Notes: generated from the sequence alone by a model not told the origin. A DNA stretch of 64,000 nucleotides from Antilocapra americana (GCA_007570785.1 ML662442.1:28562724-28626723), one strand, 5' to 3'; counted from the first letter of the stretch, positions 10,380 through 22,862 are shown. Translations and numbers: made by a program.

Positions 10380-11470
10380 ACCTTGTATATTTCATTTCAA
10401 TTTTTGTTAATTCATCAGAATGATTTTTCATGTTTGTTTAGCAATTATGTTTCTTTTTAATAACATATGTGTGTGAGGTTTACTTATTAGATATAGACAT
10501 CTTTTTACATAACACTATTTATATGCAAGAAAAATTTGTGAAATCTTGGAAAATATTTTTGCATGTTCATATTCATCTTTAGTTTTGCCTGTACTCATTT
10601 TTCTCAAATTTATTTACACTGTTACATAATCTCAAACTGCAAAAGTTTGCTTTTATCTTGAAAAGTTAAATGTTTGCCTATATACCAATAATTTCAAAAT
10701 TTCTGAAATTCTGTTCATTCTTTAAAGAACTATTTAATACACTTGAAATACAGTTTGGAATTGAGACAATTGTTACCAAGATAAATATAATTATATCGAC
10801 TATCCTTCAAATGATGTATGAAGCTAATTTTATCATGTAACAATTGCATATTGCTAGTTCTATTCAGTGATATAGTGATAAATGTTTTAAAAATAGCAGT
10901 CAGTTTTCATGATGTCAATTACTGGCACTGTGGGCTATTTCAAACTACCAATGTGATGTCTCTGGAACCAGAGTTGATAAGAGACGTGCAAAATTGGCTT
11001 TCATGGATTTTAATCAGGAGGCTCCAGCACACTCTGGTTCTATATTTGGGTTATATTTTCCCCACTTACCCAAATTGTCTGCTCTTCTACCATTTGCATT
11101 CATTTTAATGTTTGCAAAAATATTAGCGTTAATCACCTTTTTCAAGTATCCTATCTTTTTATAGAAAATTTAAAATTATTTTAAAAACCTCCATTGGTAT
11201 TACATCTAATCTGTAAATTATCTTTGAGGAAATGGCATACTTAAAATAGCTAAAAACTTTCATTAAAAAAAAGAAGTGTGTGTTGTAAAAGAAATGTGTT
11301 ATATGTTGCTGAACATTTTTTTCCTGTACCTCATTTTCTCTATTCATATTAATTACTGATTTTAAGGAAGAGTTAAATTTTGTTATGTGTGCATTTACTT
11401 ATTTATGTATGCTATTATGGAAAAATGGGGATCTTTTATTTACCTATATATAACTGATTTTTGCTAAATG
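10380..11470 (-). mobile_element. Ancient L1 (L1ME-like) ORF2 remnants, antisense
   Basis: The plus strand follows, with heavy divergence, the reversed C-terminal to RT part of old mammalian L1 ORF2. The clearest match is at 11188-11245, where the block corresponds to the reversed segment around the conserved 'ATAGATTCAATGCAATCCC' type region. Another is at 10415-10450. The reading frames are gone. The boundaries are guesses, and unrelated sequence may be included. Confidence 0.45.
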
Positions 11471-11571
11471 ATTATTTGTGTTATTACATTAGTGCAGTAC
11501 TTCAAATCTGTGTTACTGAACTCAGGTTCTGCAGTGGGTTTGGTTGATACTCTGAAGCGTTCCATATAGAG

Positions 11572-11795
11572 AGGATGGTGCCATGGTTAAGAATCCAAAA
11601 TCTATGATCACACAGATTAGGTCTGAATTATCTGGCTTTATAATATACTAGCTGTATGTTACCTTGGACCTATACTTACTGTCTTGCTCTATTAATTTTC
11701 TCATTCAAATCTGGACTGATAATGTCACCTATATAAAAGTTTTTAGAGGCTGAAATTCGCTATTAAAACACTTAGGATAAATGCAGTACAAGACC
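11572..11795 (+). mobile_element. MIR SINE, nearly full length
   Basis: The order matches MIR: GGTGCCATGGTTAAGAAT in the tRNA-like head, ATACTAGCTGTATGTTACCT in the core, then TTTCTCATTCAAATCTGGAC and the AATGTCACCTATATAAAAG stretch, ending near ACTTAGGATAAATGCAG. The B box is degraded. It is ancient and inactive. Confidence 0.72.
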
Positions 11796-11956
11796 TCAAA
11801 AATTTAACTGTCTCTACATTTCACATCTTTTGTTCTGTGTTGTTACATATGTAATTCCTTATTTGCAGTAATCTAGTAAAAATTTCTACATTAATCAAAT
11901 ATTAAGACATGGTTTTCATTTCTTTTTTCCCATTTTCTTTTCTTACAATCATGTGT

Positions 11957-11974
11957 TGTGTGTGTGTGTGTGTG
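11957..11974 (+). repeat. (TG)n microsatellite
   Basis: About nine TG dinucleotides follow ATGTGT and end in TTTTG. It is an ordinary simple repeat. Confidence 0.95.
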
Positions 11975-12229
11975 TTTTGTATGCTGGGAAAAATAAATAA
12001 ACGAGTAAGGCAAAATTCTACATTCATTGCATTTATATTTAACAGGTTATAAGTATATATATTTAAATATATCATAATTCACTGTATCTCTTAACTCCTG
12101 AATTTCCAGTGTAACTTTTCCTTCATATTACTGTATATAATATTTACCAGAGGTTACATCAGTCTATCATAACTTGACTGTCTTATACATCTTAGGAAAT
12201 TCAGCTCATTAATAACTGTTTGCTAGTCT

Positions 12230-12540
12230 TCATTCTCAATTTTCATTATTGCTCTAATTTCTTGAATTATAAAGAGGATTTGGCAGTTTCTTTTTTATTA
12301 AAAACTTTTATGCTTTGTTTTTATATTGTTTTAGTGGCATCCCATTTGTTTTGATGTGTTTATTTTTTAATTTCCATTGTTTTTTTAAATCTCTTATTGC
12401 ACATTTGATATTTTCATGTTTCACTAGTCATTTAGAATAGTGGTTTCTGCTCAGCCAGGCTTTTATTGTTAATTTCCATTTTATGGCCTTACTATTCAAG
12501 AATATAGTCTATCACATTTTCTGACTATAATCTTTTAAAA
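12230..12540 (-). mobile_element. Ancient L1 fragment (ORF2 endonuclease-RT linker region), antisense
   Basis: The plus strand contains CATCCCATTTGTTTTGATGT and GCCAGGCTTTTATTGTTAAT, which echo reversed L1 sequence between the endonuclease and RT domains. This segment belongs upstream in L1 of the sequence at 12.8-14.9 kb, yet lies on its 3' side, so it is probably a separate copy. Confidence 0.45.
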
Positions 12541-12710
12541 ATGTTTTTAATTTATTTTTGAATGGTTGATATTTAATATATCTCAAGTTTTAAAAGTCTA
12601 AAAATGTGATAAAGTGAAATATTTCTCTAACACCTCTAATTCCCAATTATTAGAGCCTCTCCTCAGCTAAATACTATTATTTATGTCTTCTATATCTTCT
12701 AGAATATTTT

Positions 12711-12745
12711 CCAGATTCTTTACCACCTGAGCACCAGGGAAGCCC
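12711..12745 (-). mobile_element. Orphan Bov-tA head (tRNA-like 5' end only)
   Basis: Thirty-five bases reading CAGATTCTTTACCACCTGAG then CACCAGGGAAGCCC are the reverse of the first part of a Bov-tA SINE, including the A-box region. Nothing of the B box or BovB-like tail follows. Ordinary 5' truncation would leave the 3' end, so this remnant needs another explanation such as deletion or recombination. Confidence 0.75.
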
Positions 12746-12779
12746 ATATTTTATACGTGTACCAGTATATATGTATATA

Positions 12780-14870
12780 TATTTTTCTTTTTTCTTTTAC
12801 AAATGGCACCAAAGATTTGACTATTAGTTCTTTCACTCTATGTTTCCTGGGAAATATTCCATATTGATAAATAAGGAATTCCCACAGTGTTTTTGTTTCT
12901 AACTGCATTGGCAATATATGGATGCCTCATAATGTAACCAATTATTTCAAATGCATATTTACATCCTTCCCAATATTTTGCAATTACTAGCAATGCTTTG
13001 GTCATTAACTGTACATATACATCATTTCCCACATGTATAAGTAAATCTGTAGGACAGTTTCTTGACATAGATTGCTGGCCAAAGTATATCTGTAATTAAA
13101 ATTTGATAGATATTCCCTATCGACTTGCATACATGTTCAACGATTTACATACCTACAAGTGTAGTATGATAACTCTAACTTTTTCAGAAATTTTCCAGTA
13201 AGAATCATTGTTATACTTTTGCCTTTGACCACCTGCTGGTGAAAAGGTGTGTGTGTATCTATCTATATGTGTGTGTGTGTATGTGTATATACACATAGAA
13301 AGTTTCATCTTGCCTTTCTCATATTATGAGAGATAAAACATCTTTTCATACCCTTTTTATGAACTGTCTTTCTTCTAATTCTCTATTTTGTTTTCAGTCA
13401 TTTTCACATTGCTTTCTATGTTTGCATCTGTGAGTAAACTTTACATAATTATTTGATGAACTGGAAACATAATGTCTAAAAAGTTTATAAATTAACATTT
13501 ATTTTTAAATATTGGCTTAATTTAAAATGTACTGCTTTTTTAAGACATGAAAAGTAGATCCAACTTTCCTTTTTTCACAATATGACTTCAAGGTTCCAGT
13601 GCAATTTGCTCAGTAATTCATACTTTGCCCACGAATATGTATGTCATTTATATAATAGATTTTAATTTATATTTAGAAATCTATTATTACTTTTTCCTGC
13701 ATTTTACTGATTAAGTTTCTTCAGTAACTAATATCAGGATGTCAACTGAAAGCTGATTTAATACCTAATAGGATAAATTTCTCTTTGTTGATTTTTATCA
13801 AAATTCTCTTGGACATATTTACTAGTTTATTGCCTACCTTCCATTACCTTGACTAAGCAATGTCCTCTTTCTTGTGGGAATATTTTCTGGATTGCCTAAA
13901 ATTTACAGATTATTTTATGGAGAACTGACAACTTTATTTCTTCCTAAAGTAAAGCATATTATTACATTTGATCAAGACATATTAATGTATCTTATAAAGT
14001 TTTAAAGTTATTTTTATACAAATATTTTACCATCCTTAATCTTAGCCACAGGCATTTATTTTTGTTATTATTGTAAATAGGTTAGTCCTTTCGTTATATA
14101 TTTTCAATGGTTTTTGCTTGCACAATACTAAAATTATGAATTATTTATTACCTTTCATCCATACATCTTCATGATTTCTTTTACTGTTTGTACAAGTTGT
14201 CTCTTAGATCTTATGTGGTATTTCAATTATACAGTCATATCATCTGAATAAAGTGGTGATTTTCTACTTGTGTTTCAGTTACTTCTAATTTGTTTTTCCC
14301 ACTGAGTTCAAACCACTGCTTATTGATAGTGGAATTAAGATGTAACTACTATTCAAACATTTTTTATTGTGTCTGTTCCTATAAATAACTCTTTGGCCTG
14401 ATGTTACCGATGTTGAGATAGATGGTTTAGAATGATATGGAAACATGCAAGTATATCCATTATGTAATTTTGTTTCCTCCACAAATAGAATAAACATAGA
14501 ATTTTATCAAAAGCATTTTCACTTATACTAATAATCTGTTTTTTCTTTATGGATATGTTGCATTATGAGTTCTTAGCAAACCATCCTTGCAGTCCCATAA
14601 TCCTCATTTGTTTATGTTATGGAATAACTTGACTAACAACAGCTTGTTAAGCATTTTTCATTGATATTTATAAGTAATTTTGATGTTAAGGTATGTTTCG
14701 TATGTGTGTGTGTAGTTCTCTTGAGTGTAAATACTAAAATAACGACCATCCCATCAAAATTATTTGGTCATTTTCTTTCTTTGTTGTGTTCTGTAATATC
14801 TTAAATAGTGTGAGAATCTTCCAGTCATTTCTCTTTGTCTTGAAATTACCCTACGAAAGTGACTGATGCT
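12780..14870 (-). mobile_element. Ancient L1 (L1ME-like) ORF2, RT to C-terminus, antisense
   Basis: A long heavily mutated antisense L1 can be followed in the correct order. ATAAGTAAATCTGTAGGACA with AATTTGATAGATATTCC near 13035-13115 and ATGAGAGATAAAACATC near 13325 represent the C-terminal part. Sequence near 13918-13960 and 14035-14110 represents the RT flank. TCATATCATCTGAATAAAG near 14237 is the reversed catalytic motif, decoding roughly as SDDM. AATTTTATCAAAAGCATTTT near 14502 and the following block represent the RT N-terminal side. No frame survives. Further upstream ORF2 sequence appears beyond 15.8 kb. Confidence 0.65.
13247..13296 (+). repeat. (TG)n/(TA)n compound microsatellite
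   Basis: GTGTGTGT runs are mixed with ATCTATCTATATG and end in a TATATACACATA palindromic stretch. It lies inside the ancient L1. Confidence 0.9.
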
Positions 14871-15213
14871 AAATATTTTATTTTTTAGCGGGGGCAGTGT
14901 GTGTGGGGGATTTTTTTATGAGAAGTCTGAAGTTAAAGTTGAACAAGTCAGCCTGACAAACTATCTGGATGGAATATCAAATCTTGTTTACCCACAGCAG
15001 TAACAACAGCAGGAGTAAGTTCATAGTAAAGATTCCCTGCACTCAAGTGTCCACAAGGCAACATGATAGAAGAAACATGATGTTTACATCTGTGTGTATA
15101 GTAAAAATATATGGACTGCTCAGTTGTCTGTTCATCTTCCCTCTGAAGACAGAGACAGATGACAGAGACACATGGAGAAGGGAAGGGGGAGGAAGAGAAA
15201 GAATAAAATGGAG
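14871..15213. other. Unassigned sequence between ancient L1 segments
   Basis: I see no gene. A G-rich patch follows TTTTTTAGCGG near 14881. An A/G-rich patch lies at 15160-15205, just before the BOV-A2. The open frame 14969-15217 shows no motif. Confidence 0.45.
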
Positions 15214-15488
15214 GTGAAAGTCGCTAGGTCAGTCGTGTCCGACTCTGAGACCCCATACTGGAGCGAGTAGCCTTTCCCTTCTCCAGGGGAATTTTCCAAT
15301 CCAGGGATCGAAGCCAGGTCTCCCTCATTGCAGGCGGATTCTTTACCAGCTGAGCCACAAGGGAAGCCCAAGAATACTGGAGAGGGTAGCCTACCCCTTC
15401 TCCAGGGCATCTTCCTGGCCCAGGAATCAAACCAGGATCTACTGCATTGCAGGCAGGTTCTTTACCAACTGAGCCATCCAGAGGGCCC
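15214..15488 (-). mobile_element. BOV-A2 SINE, full length, antisense
   Basis: The plus strand begins GTGAAAGTCGCTAGGTCAGT and ends GAGCCATCCAGAGGGCCC, with both reversed tRNA-like heads present (TTCTTTACCAGCTGAGCCAC and TTCTTTACCAACTGAGCCAT). Two BovA units share one BovB-like tail. The open frames at 15132-15410, 15224-15499 and 15328-15720 run through it and are not genes. Confidence 0.93.
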
Positions 15489-15799
15489 AATAGAGACATT
15501 ATATTTTACTCTGGAAGGCAACAAATTGGATTTAAGGGAAGGAGGGGAGTTTTTAATCTTGAATGTAAGCAGTTGCATCCAGGGATACAAAAAGAAGAAG
15601 TTTGAATTATTCTTTGAGTGGAAGCAGATGTTTCCTAGAAGAAGAGACAAGCATCTCTGGGTCTGTCACCTTAGAGTAGGAGTAACAGGCTTTGGGAAAA
15701 GGGATACAGTATCTTTCTAGCACATTAATTTCTGTTTCTTAGAAAGCCAGAAAATCTAAAGAGGTTTGCTTTCTAACATCTTGAAAAACAATTTTCTAT

Positions 15800-16430
15800 G
15801 TTTTTTGGTTTAAGTTCTCTAATGCATTTGGCATGACTTCTAGTAAGTTGTATTTCCCTAGAAAATTATGAACTTCACTTGTGTTTTTAAATGTATTGGC
15901 ACAGATTGACCAAGTCATTTGTGATTGCTTCAGTTTCCCCTCTTTCTATGACTATGTCATTCCTATAGTATATTTCTTTTATCTTGATCAACTATTTAAT
16001 GTATTTTATATGACTATTTTTCTAAGTAACTTCTATGCTAAATACTTCTTTCCTTCTTTATTTTGCTGTTCAATTTGCTCATTTATTTAGGAAGTCTATG
16101 AATTTCTTCGTAGTACTGCTATTCCTGTATGAAACATGATTTTTAAATATTTAACTGGGGTTTTGGTTTTAACTTAAGGGTAACTTATTAACACAGAGTA
16201 GTATCAGGAAGAAATAAAGAGTGATTAATAATCTAATTATTCATGTGATTTGTTTTATTTTTAAACAAAAGTTGGAAACATATATATTTTTTCAAAATTA
16301 TATAAAATATATCTAAACTATATATTCATTTAATATTTATTTTTATATTATACACATTTTAAAGCACATATCCTACTTTGCACCATTAGCATTTCTATGG
16401 CTTGGTAAGTCTAATAGTACAAAATATATG
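15800..16430 (-). mobile_element. Continuation of the ancient antisense L1
   Basis: Sequence near 15840-16050, for example TTTTTAAATGTATTGGCACA and CCCCTCTTTCTATGACTATG, matches in order the reversed ORF2 segment upstream of that at 14.2-14.9 kb. The same old L1 therefore probably resumes here after the unassigned stretch and the BOV-A2. The last 250 bp are AT-rich and less certain. Confidence 0.5.
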
Positions 16431-16431
16431 T

Positions 16432-16638
16432 GTTGTTCTTAGTCGCTCAGTCATGTCTAACTATTTGAGACCCCATGGACTGTACCTCGCCAGGGTTCTC
16501 TGTTCATGGCGATTCTCCAGGCAAGAATATTGGAGTGAGTTGCTATGCCCTCTTCCATGGGATCTTCCCAACCCAGGAATTGAACTCACATCTCCCACAT
16601 TGCCAGCATATTCTTTAGTAGCTGAGCTACCAGGGAAG
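16432..16638 (-). mobile_element. Bov-tA SINE, antisense
   Basis: The plus strand reads TCGCTCAGTCATGTCTAACT at the reversed 3' end and GCTGAGCTACCAGGGAAG at the reversed head. Both tRNA-like head and BovB-like tail are present, so this is a nearly full-length Bov-tA. It sits in ancient L1 sequence. Confidence 0.92.
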
Positions 16639-16649
16639 AATGATGTATT

Positions 16650-17000
16650 TGAGTGAGAGCCTTTACTTTCTAATTTCCATTTTGAAAAGTGTACTGTTTT
16701 CATATTTTGATGTTAATTTCTAGTGCTATTGAGCAAAATTAGATGAACTTTTTTATATAATTGTAGAATTTTATTTATTTTATGACTTTGTTCCTTTCTG
16801 ATACATGAACTCTAAAATGAGATAAATTATTATAAAACTTCCATGACTCCTTGAAAAATTGTCTGTTCTCTTTTTTCAGAGTAAAGATCTAATATGATAT
16901 TTAGATATAATTTACACTTGCTTTTTTCTCCTTGAAAGAGTAGAGTTGGCATGTCTAGTTTTCTTTTCTTAGTACCCTTTATTTTCCCATCTTATTTCTT
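16650..17000 (-). mobile_element. Possible further ancient L1 sequence, antisense
   Basis: GTTAATTTCTAGTGCTATTG and ATTTTATGACTTTGTTCC recall the reversed L1 linker region further upstream in ORF2. The match is weak and ends indistinctly. Confidence 0.35.
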
Positions 17001-19046
17001 CTTTTTCACTATCTTCTCTCCAAGAAGTACCAATATTTCTCTGTACATATGATTCTCCCTAAGAAACCACGCTCTTTGGAGGCTGATAATCTTGTTACAC
17101 ACAGCTCCTTGTTTCTTCTTTAAGTCAGAGCTGTATGACTCCCAAAACCTCATTCATATTTAGCAATTGGTCATGCATTTTCAATTTGTATTTTCCAGGG
17201 AAAACTTTACAGTGCTTCTTCTCAGTCTGCTCCTCCTCTTTACTGTCACAGAATATTCTAAGTCTTTACTTTTTGTTTGTGGCAGTGAGAACTCTATTGG
17301 AGTTCTATTTTTCTACTTACAGGTAACTTTGAGAATATAATATTCTCTGTCTCCTAGAAAGAAGGAGCTATAGGAGATCTGGCTGTGTGATTTCATTTGC
17401 CCTCTGTTTTTATGGCTTTGTTTGAAAAGATGTAGGAGGGATTCATTAGTAGACTATTATGTACAGGTTAATATTTTCAGTATATTTTATTTTTAAATAT
17501 ATTGGCTTATGTAGGAGGGTAGCCATTTACTCTGAACAGAAAAAGAGAAGAACAGGAAAAATACGCCTCCATTCCACAATTCATCTTTTCTCCCTAGGTT
17601 TTTGGTGTTTGCTTTGTTTTGCTTTTGCTTTTTTATTATTTCATTGTCATGTTTATAATCCACAATCTGTTCTTTAAACTCCCACAGTTGTTCATCCTTA
17701 TTTCTGTATAAAAAATGATTTTGTTTTATGTTTGCCTCTTTACAATAGCTTTCCTTTGTTGAATATATGATTTTCATTATTTTCTTGGATTTCTATTATT
17801 TACATTCAAATTTTTCTTTTGGATGCTGTAAGTTTATGCATACTTGAAAATATTTCAAAAATAAAATATGAAAAATTACTGGGTACTATATAAATTTATG
17901 AAAAGTTTGCTATAAAGTTCCCTGTCACCTTCTAGTTTTAAATATTGGTATGAAGAAATTTAAGACAGAATGACATTTTTTCCATAGTGATGATTTTATT
18001 TCTTCACCTAATTGCCCATAAGATTTTTTCCATTGAATTTCAGTATTTTAAAGAGTATTCTTGAGAGATGATAATTTTGTATCAATTTATTTCTTGAGTG
18101 TATGCGTTTAAGATATTTACATAGAGATCTCTACACCGAGAAGTTGTTATTCTATTATATATGTTTATTTGTGTGATTGTAGTTGTATTTTTCTCTTAAG
18201 ATTCCCAAGTATGTTTATGTTAGAGTTCCTTGGTCTCCCTTTAATGTCTATCACCTTTCAAACCATTTTAATGTTTTTTTTTAATTTTCTATTTTCTTTT
18301 GTGTGACTTAACCATACTTATTTTATTCTTACCTGATTCACTTTTATTTTCTTTTGAATCTACTTTTATTATTTTCATTATATCTTGCATCTCTTACTAT
18401 CTTAATTTCTTCTTTAAATTTTTACCTTTTATTTTATCAATTTCTATCTTTAAAACTTTCATTCCTCCTATATATGACTCCTTGTGCTCATTTTATAGTA
18501 TCATTCTGTTTGTCCATTCTGTTGTATGTCATTCTCAAACTATGCAGCAAGATTTATTTAACCTCAGAGGATTCTTTAGGCAATTCCTCTTCTGATTTTG
18601 TATACCTATCTTTTGCATAATGCCTTTCCATTTTTTCTTAAGTTTACATGCTCCAGTTCCATGATTATTTACTTAAGATTAGTATTCTTGGAAAAGCATC
18701 AACTCAACAGGGAAAGTGATTGAAAGAGAAAACTATAGAATTATACATTTTATATTTTTGATATTAACTTTCTCCCCAGATGATTATTGCCCTGGAAAGA
18801 GTTCTATCGTTAGATTCCAGTAATTAGCAAGTTACTGTGCTTATCACAGAGATTCAGTTGTGATGATTTTGCAGCTGTATGATCCCTGCTGCTGCCTTTT
18901 TCATCTGCCTCATCACAACAATCTGTCATAGATGCTGAAAATAGAAATGCAATATTGATATGATTTCATCTCTCCTCACATACACTTTTTCATTCCCTAG
19001 CCACTACATAGGTTCACTATAATCAAAATTGGTAGATGAAGTCTTC
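17001..19046. other. T-rich sequence, no recognised gene
   Basis: Two kilobases of mostly T-rich plus strand contain no recognisable gene. Frames at 17459-17677, 18299-18595 and 18354-18620 encode hydrophobic, Leu/Phe/Ile-rich strings that simply reflect T-richness. Parts of 17.9-18.6 kb resemble old L1 or HAL1 sequence in reverse, but I cannot place them. Confidence 0.45.
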
Positions 19047-19053
19047 AAGACTT

Positions 19054-19280
19054 AAGCGTGAAAGGGTTAGTCACTCAGTCATGTCTAACTCTTTGTGACC
19101 CCATGGACTGAAGCCCACCAGGCTCCTCTGTTCATGGGATTCCCCAGGCAAGAATACTGGAGTGGGTTTCCATTTCCTTCTCCAAGGGATCTTCCCAATG
19201 AAGGGATCAAACATATGTCTCTTAAATCTCCTGCACTGGCAGACAGATTCTTTACCACTAGCACCACCTGAGAAGTTCAT
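19054..19280 (-). mobile_element. Bov-tA SINE, antisense
   Basis: The reversed tail TCAGTCATGTCTAACTC and reversed head GATTCTTTACCACTAGCACC bound the element. AAGACTT at 19047-19053 and 19281-19287 forms a short TSD. A small insertion lies in the middle, where ATGTCTCTTAAATCTCCTGC replaces the usual sequence. Confidence 0.9.
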
Positions 19281-19287
19281 AAGACTT

Positions 19288-21028
19288 GACAACTGCTTAA
19301 GTACTCTTACTGAAGTGGGTACCCACCTGAGTTCTACTGAGCTACATGTGTGTTTTCAATGGCCTATTTGTATGTGTCCAAACTCATGACATTGGGATAT
19401 TTTTCTTCATAGTTTGTAGTCGCGGACTCTGAATTTCTCTGCTTTTTAAAAATGCAAACTTATTTATTTTCATTTTTTGTTGGTTTTAGAAAATTTCAAG
19501 GATAGCAGAGAACACTGTACTTGCCTTCATGCTGCCATTTTATCAGACTGCTTTGCAATGATTTTGATGGCTCAGTGAACTTTATCAAATGTCTAATCAT
19601 TTCAATATTTTCCTTGGATCTCAAGGTTGGAATCAGAAACAAATGTATTAACAGGTTTTTTTCACTCTCAGTTCTTGAATCTTATCTATACTCAGGTCTT
19701 TGACAAGTTTTACTACAGCCTTATAATATCAATAAATAGATGTACGTCTATTTTAAATTCTATGACTTGAATTTAGAAGATATACCAGTACTATTTATTA
19801 ATCAATTACTATAAACAGTAATAGAAAATTCAAGGAGCATGTCATTTTCCAAAAAAGTTTTCTTATACCCCCTTTAATAAATTAAACCAAGCATATTTTC
19901 TATATAAAACTTCATAATGTTTCAATAAAAATAAGTTTTATAATTATAATAAAACATAAGTTTAACATAACTAAAATAAAATTTATTTAAAGTAACTTTT
20001 AAAATTAAAGAGAAAACATTATTCCCAACAGAATTATTATTTACTATTATCAGAAATGATATAGCAATAAATTAAACATTTATTTCTGCATTTAATTCTA
20101 CATTATTGTAATTAAATAGTTAAGATTAAACTGATGTAGTTAAACTTTGCTACAGCTATTTCACAATGTTTTAAAAATAAAAAGCCTAAAAAATGGTTTC
20201 TTCTCTATTTAAAATTATTCTCATCCTAATCTACAAGAGCAATGCAAATTAATGTTTTCCTTTAATTTTGTGTACCTTAAGATGCTTCTTAAAATTGCCA
20301 GTTTTGCAGTTTATAGGAAGAAGAGGCACTTTAAGTATCAACTTTAAAACAAAATTTAATAAGACCCTTGTCACCACAGCTGGGAATAGGAACACTTAAG
20401 CGACCATGTTAAAAAGTAATTTATTAAACCATTCATTTCCTTAGAAATACAGGAAATGAAATGCAAACAAACTAACTAAATATAGGTTTTTAATCTAGGC
20501 CTCAGCAGTCTGTATATTAAGAAGGAAAAATTTTATTGCTACTCCAGTGATGTGAACAAGAATAGTAAACTTATGAATAAAGAAATGTGTATAAAGGATG
20601 ACACTCATTATATTTTCAATATAAAGTGTCATAAAATATAATACAGATAAATATTTTGTAGCTTGGCCAGAACCTAATACATAGCAAAGGCCCTAGGACT
20701 AGAGAAGAAATATCCAGATGAAGTCTATTTTTTCACTGATATCATAGTCTAGTGCAATTAGCTCAATTACTATGAAATTAAACTATTTCTAAATTCTTGC
20801 TACTTTGTTTTCTATTAAATTTATCAATTTTTGGAGGGAGACTATTATGTAAGTACATGTAAATAAAAATAACCCTATTTATTTTTAGAATTGGTAAATA
20901 GTAAACAAAAATAAATCTAGAAATCAGGTAATAGGATATACTTCATTTATGTTCTGCTTTTATTGAATTTGCAACACACTCCATTTAGGAATAAACACTT
21001 CCACATTCTTGGTTACTTAGCCAAGGTT
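19288..21028. other. AT-rich unassigned sequence
   Basis: There is no gene and no repeat that I can name. Composition is extremely AT-rich from 19.7 to 21.0 kb. Short open frames at 19162-19389 and 19521-19703 lack motifs. Confidence 0.5.
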
Positions 21029-21040
21029 AACTGAAATAAG

Positions 21041-21245
21041 GGGCTTCCCTGGTGATTCAGTGGTAAAGAATCCACCTGCCAATGCAGAAGACATGGTTTC
21101 AATCCCTGACTCAAGAAGATCCCCTGGAGAAGGAAATGCCAACCCACTTCACTATTCTTGCCTGGGAAATCTCATGGATAGAGGAGGCTGATGGGCTACA
21201 GTCCATGGGGTCACAAAAGAGTTGTACACAACTTAGCAAGTAAAC
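21041..21245 (+). mobile_element. Bov-tA SINE
   Basis: The head GGGCTTCCCTGGTGATTCAG and tail CACAACTTAGCAAG are both present. AACTGAAAT at 21029-21037 and AACTAAAAT at 21246-21254 form the likely TSD. The B box is weakened (GGTTTCAATCC). Confidence 0.92.
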
Positions 21246-21446
21246 AACTAAAATGACAGGTGAGTAACTAATGCATGTAATATGTCAGGACAGATACACA
21301 GAACGTATTTTTAAAGATTATTTGAAGTAAGTTATACTGCTGACTACATTCTCAGTATCTATATCTGTGTGTATATGTGCACGTAGGTAATACGGAAAAC
21401 TTAAATACCAGCTCTTCATTTCAAAAGATAATTTTAGCTAAACAAT
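21246..21446. other. Short AT-rich spacer
   Basis: This spacer separates the Bov-tA from a BovB tail. Nothing was recognised. Confidence 0.5.
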
Positions 21447-21952
21447 AAAGCTATGACAAACATGGACAGCATATTAAAAAGCAGAGACATGACATTACTG
21501 ATAAAAGTCCATATAGTCAAAGCTATGGTTTTTTCAGTACCCATATTAGGATGTGAGAGTTGGACCATAAAGAAGGCTGAGCACCAAAGAATTGATGCTT
21601 TAAAGCTGTGGTGCTGGAGAAGATTCTAGAGAGTTCCTTGGACTGCTAGGAAATCAAACCAGTCAATCTTAAAGGAAATTAACCATGAATATTCATTGGA
21701 AGGACTGATGCTGAAGTTCCAATACTTTGGCCACCTGATGTGAAGAGCTGAGTCAGTGGAAAAGACCATGATGCTGGGAAAGATTGAAGGTAGGAGGAGA
21801 AGGGGACAAGAGGATGAGGTGGTTGGATGGCATCGCTGATTCAGTGGACATGAATATGAGCCAAATCCAAGATATTGTGCAGGACAGGAAAATCTGGTGC
21901 ATTGCAGTTCAGGCAGTCGCAATGAGCTGGACACTACTTAGTGACTGAACAA
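21447..21952 (+). mobile_element. BovB 3' fragment
   Basis: Sense BovB runs from AAGCTATGACAAACATGGAC to TTAGTGACTGAACAACAC, the last 500 bp of the element. It encodes the degraded C-terminal region of the pol protein (segments equivalent to MTNLDSILKSRD and SWTIKKAEHQRIDA), with frameshifts. No intact frame exists in the sense direction. Confidence 0.92.
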
Positions 21953-22666
21953 CACACCTCAAAGTAAAAAGCTATTGAATTTACTAGGTCTTAAGCAGAA
22001 CTCTCAATAATAAGATGCGTCTTCATTTTCAAAGTCACAATTAGTAATTTATAAATCATCCAACAATGAAACAGTAATATATAAATTTACAGATGTTAAA
22101 ACGTAGTTTCTAAAAAATACAAATATGGCAAAAATTATTTATTAAACTATCATATGTATAAAATATTCACTAATATTTAAATGGAAAATATAGTCCTTTT
22201 GATGCAAGATTTTAAAAACAGGCTTAGGACCTGCAAAGTGGGTATCTAAGCTTGAATATTCAAATGAAATCTGGAGAACAGAGCATATGTAATTTATGGC
22301 TATTTCTTATGATGATTAGGGAAAATCATTAGGGAGACTTTAATTTAAACCAGTCCTAAAAAACATGGATACAATTTTAACAGGCAGAGAAAAATGAAAA
22401 CTCCATTCCAGGATGACTAAATAACAAGAGTAAAAGATCTAGAAACAATAAAAACAGGGAATTACAGAAGATACTGGAGACTAAAGGTCCCCAGATTCCA
22501 ACTGCAAAAAAAGAGCAGCCTGGAGAATAGGGTTATAACCAAAGCAGAGGTATTAGAGTTGAGATGACTGGAAAATTATTAAAGTGTTCACTAAGTATCA
22601 AAGATGGAATTTTATATAAAACTAAGTAAAAGCTTATTTTCAGACATGTTGAATTTAAGGAGCCAG
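21953..22666. other. Unassigned AT-rich sequence
   Basis: No gene or named repeat was seen. Confidence 0.5.
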
Positions 22667-22862
22667 TTCAGTTCAGTTGCTCAGTCGTGTCTGACTTTTT
22701 GCGACCCCATGAACTGAGCACGCCGGGCCTCCCTGTCCATCACCAACTCCTGGAGTCCACCCAAACCCATGGCCATCGACTCGATGATGCCATCCAGCCA
22801 TCTCATCCTCTGTCATCCCCTTCTCCTCCTGCCCTCAATCTTTCCCAGCAACAGGGTCATCC
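22667..22862 (-). mobile_element. BovB 3'-end, strongly truncated, antisense
   Basis: The plus strand begins AGTTCAGTTCAGTTGCTCAG, the reversed BovB terminus, and continues through the reversed C-terminal codons to CCCAGCAACAGGGTC. The open frame 22687-22908 crosses it and is not a gene. Confidence 0.9.

Noticed and set aside
11552..11567. TGAAGCGTTCCATAT identical to the 3' end of U6 snRNA
   Set aside because: Only about 15 bases match; no further U6 sequence precedes them and no T run follows. A MIR begins just after. Probably chance.
15328..15720. 130-codon open frame on the plus strand
   Set aside because: The first half is the reverse of a BOV-A2 SINE and the remainder has no motif; it is a read-through frame.
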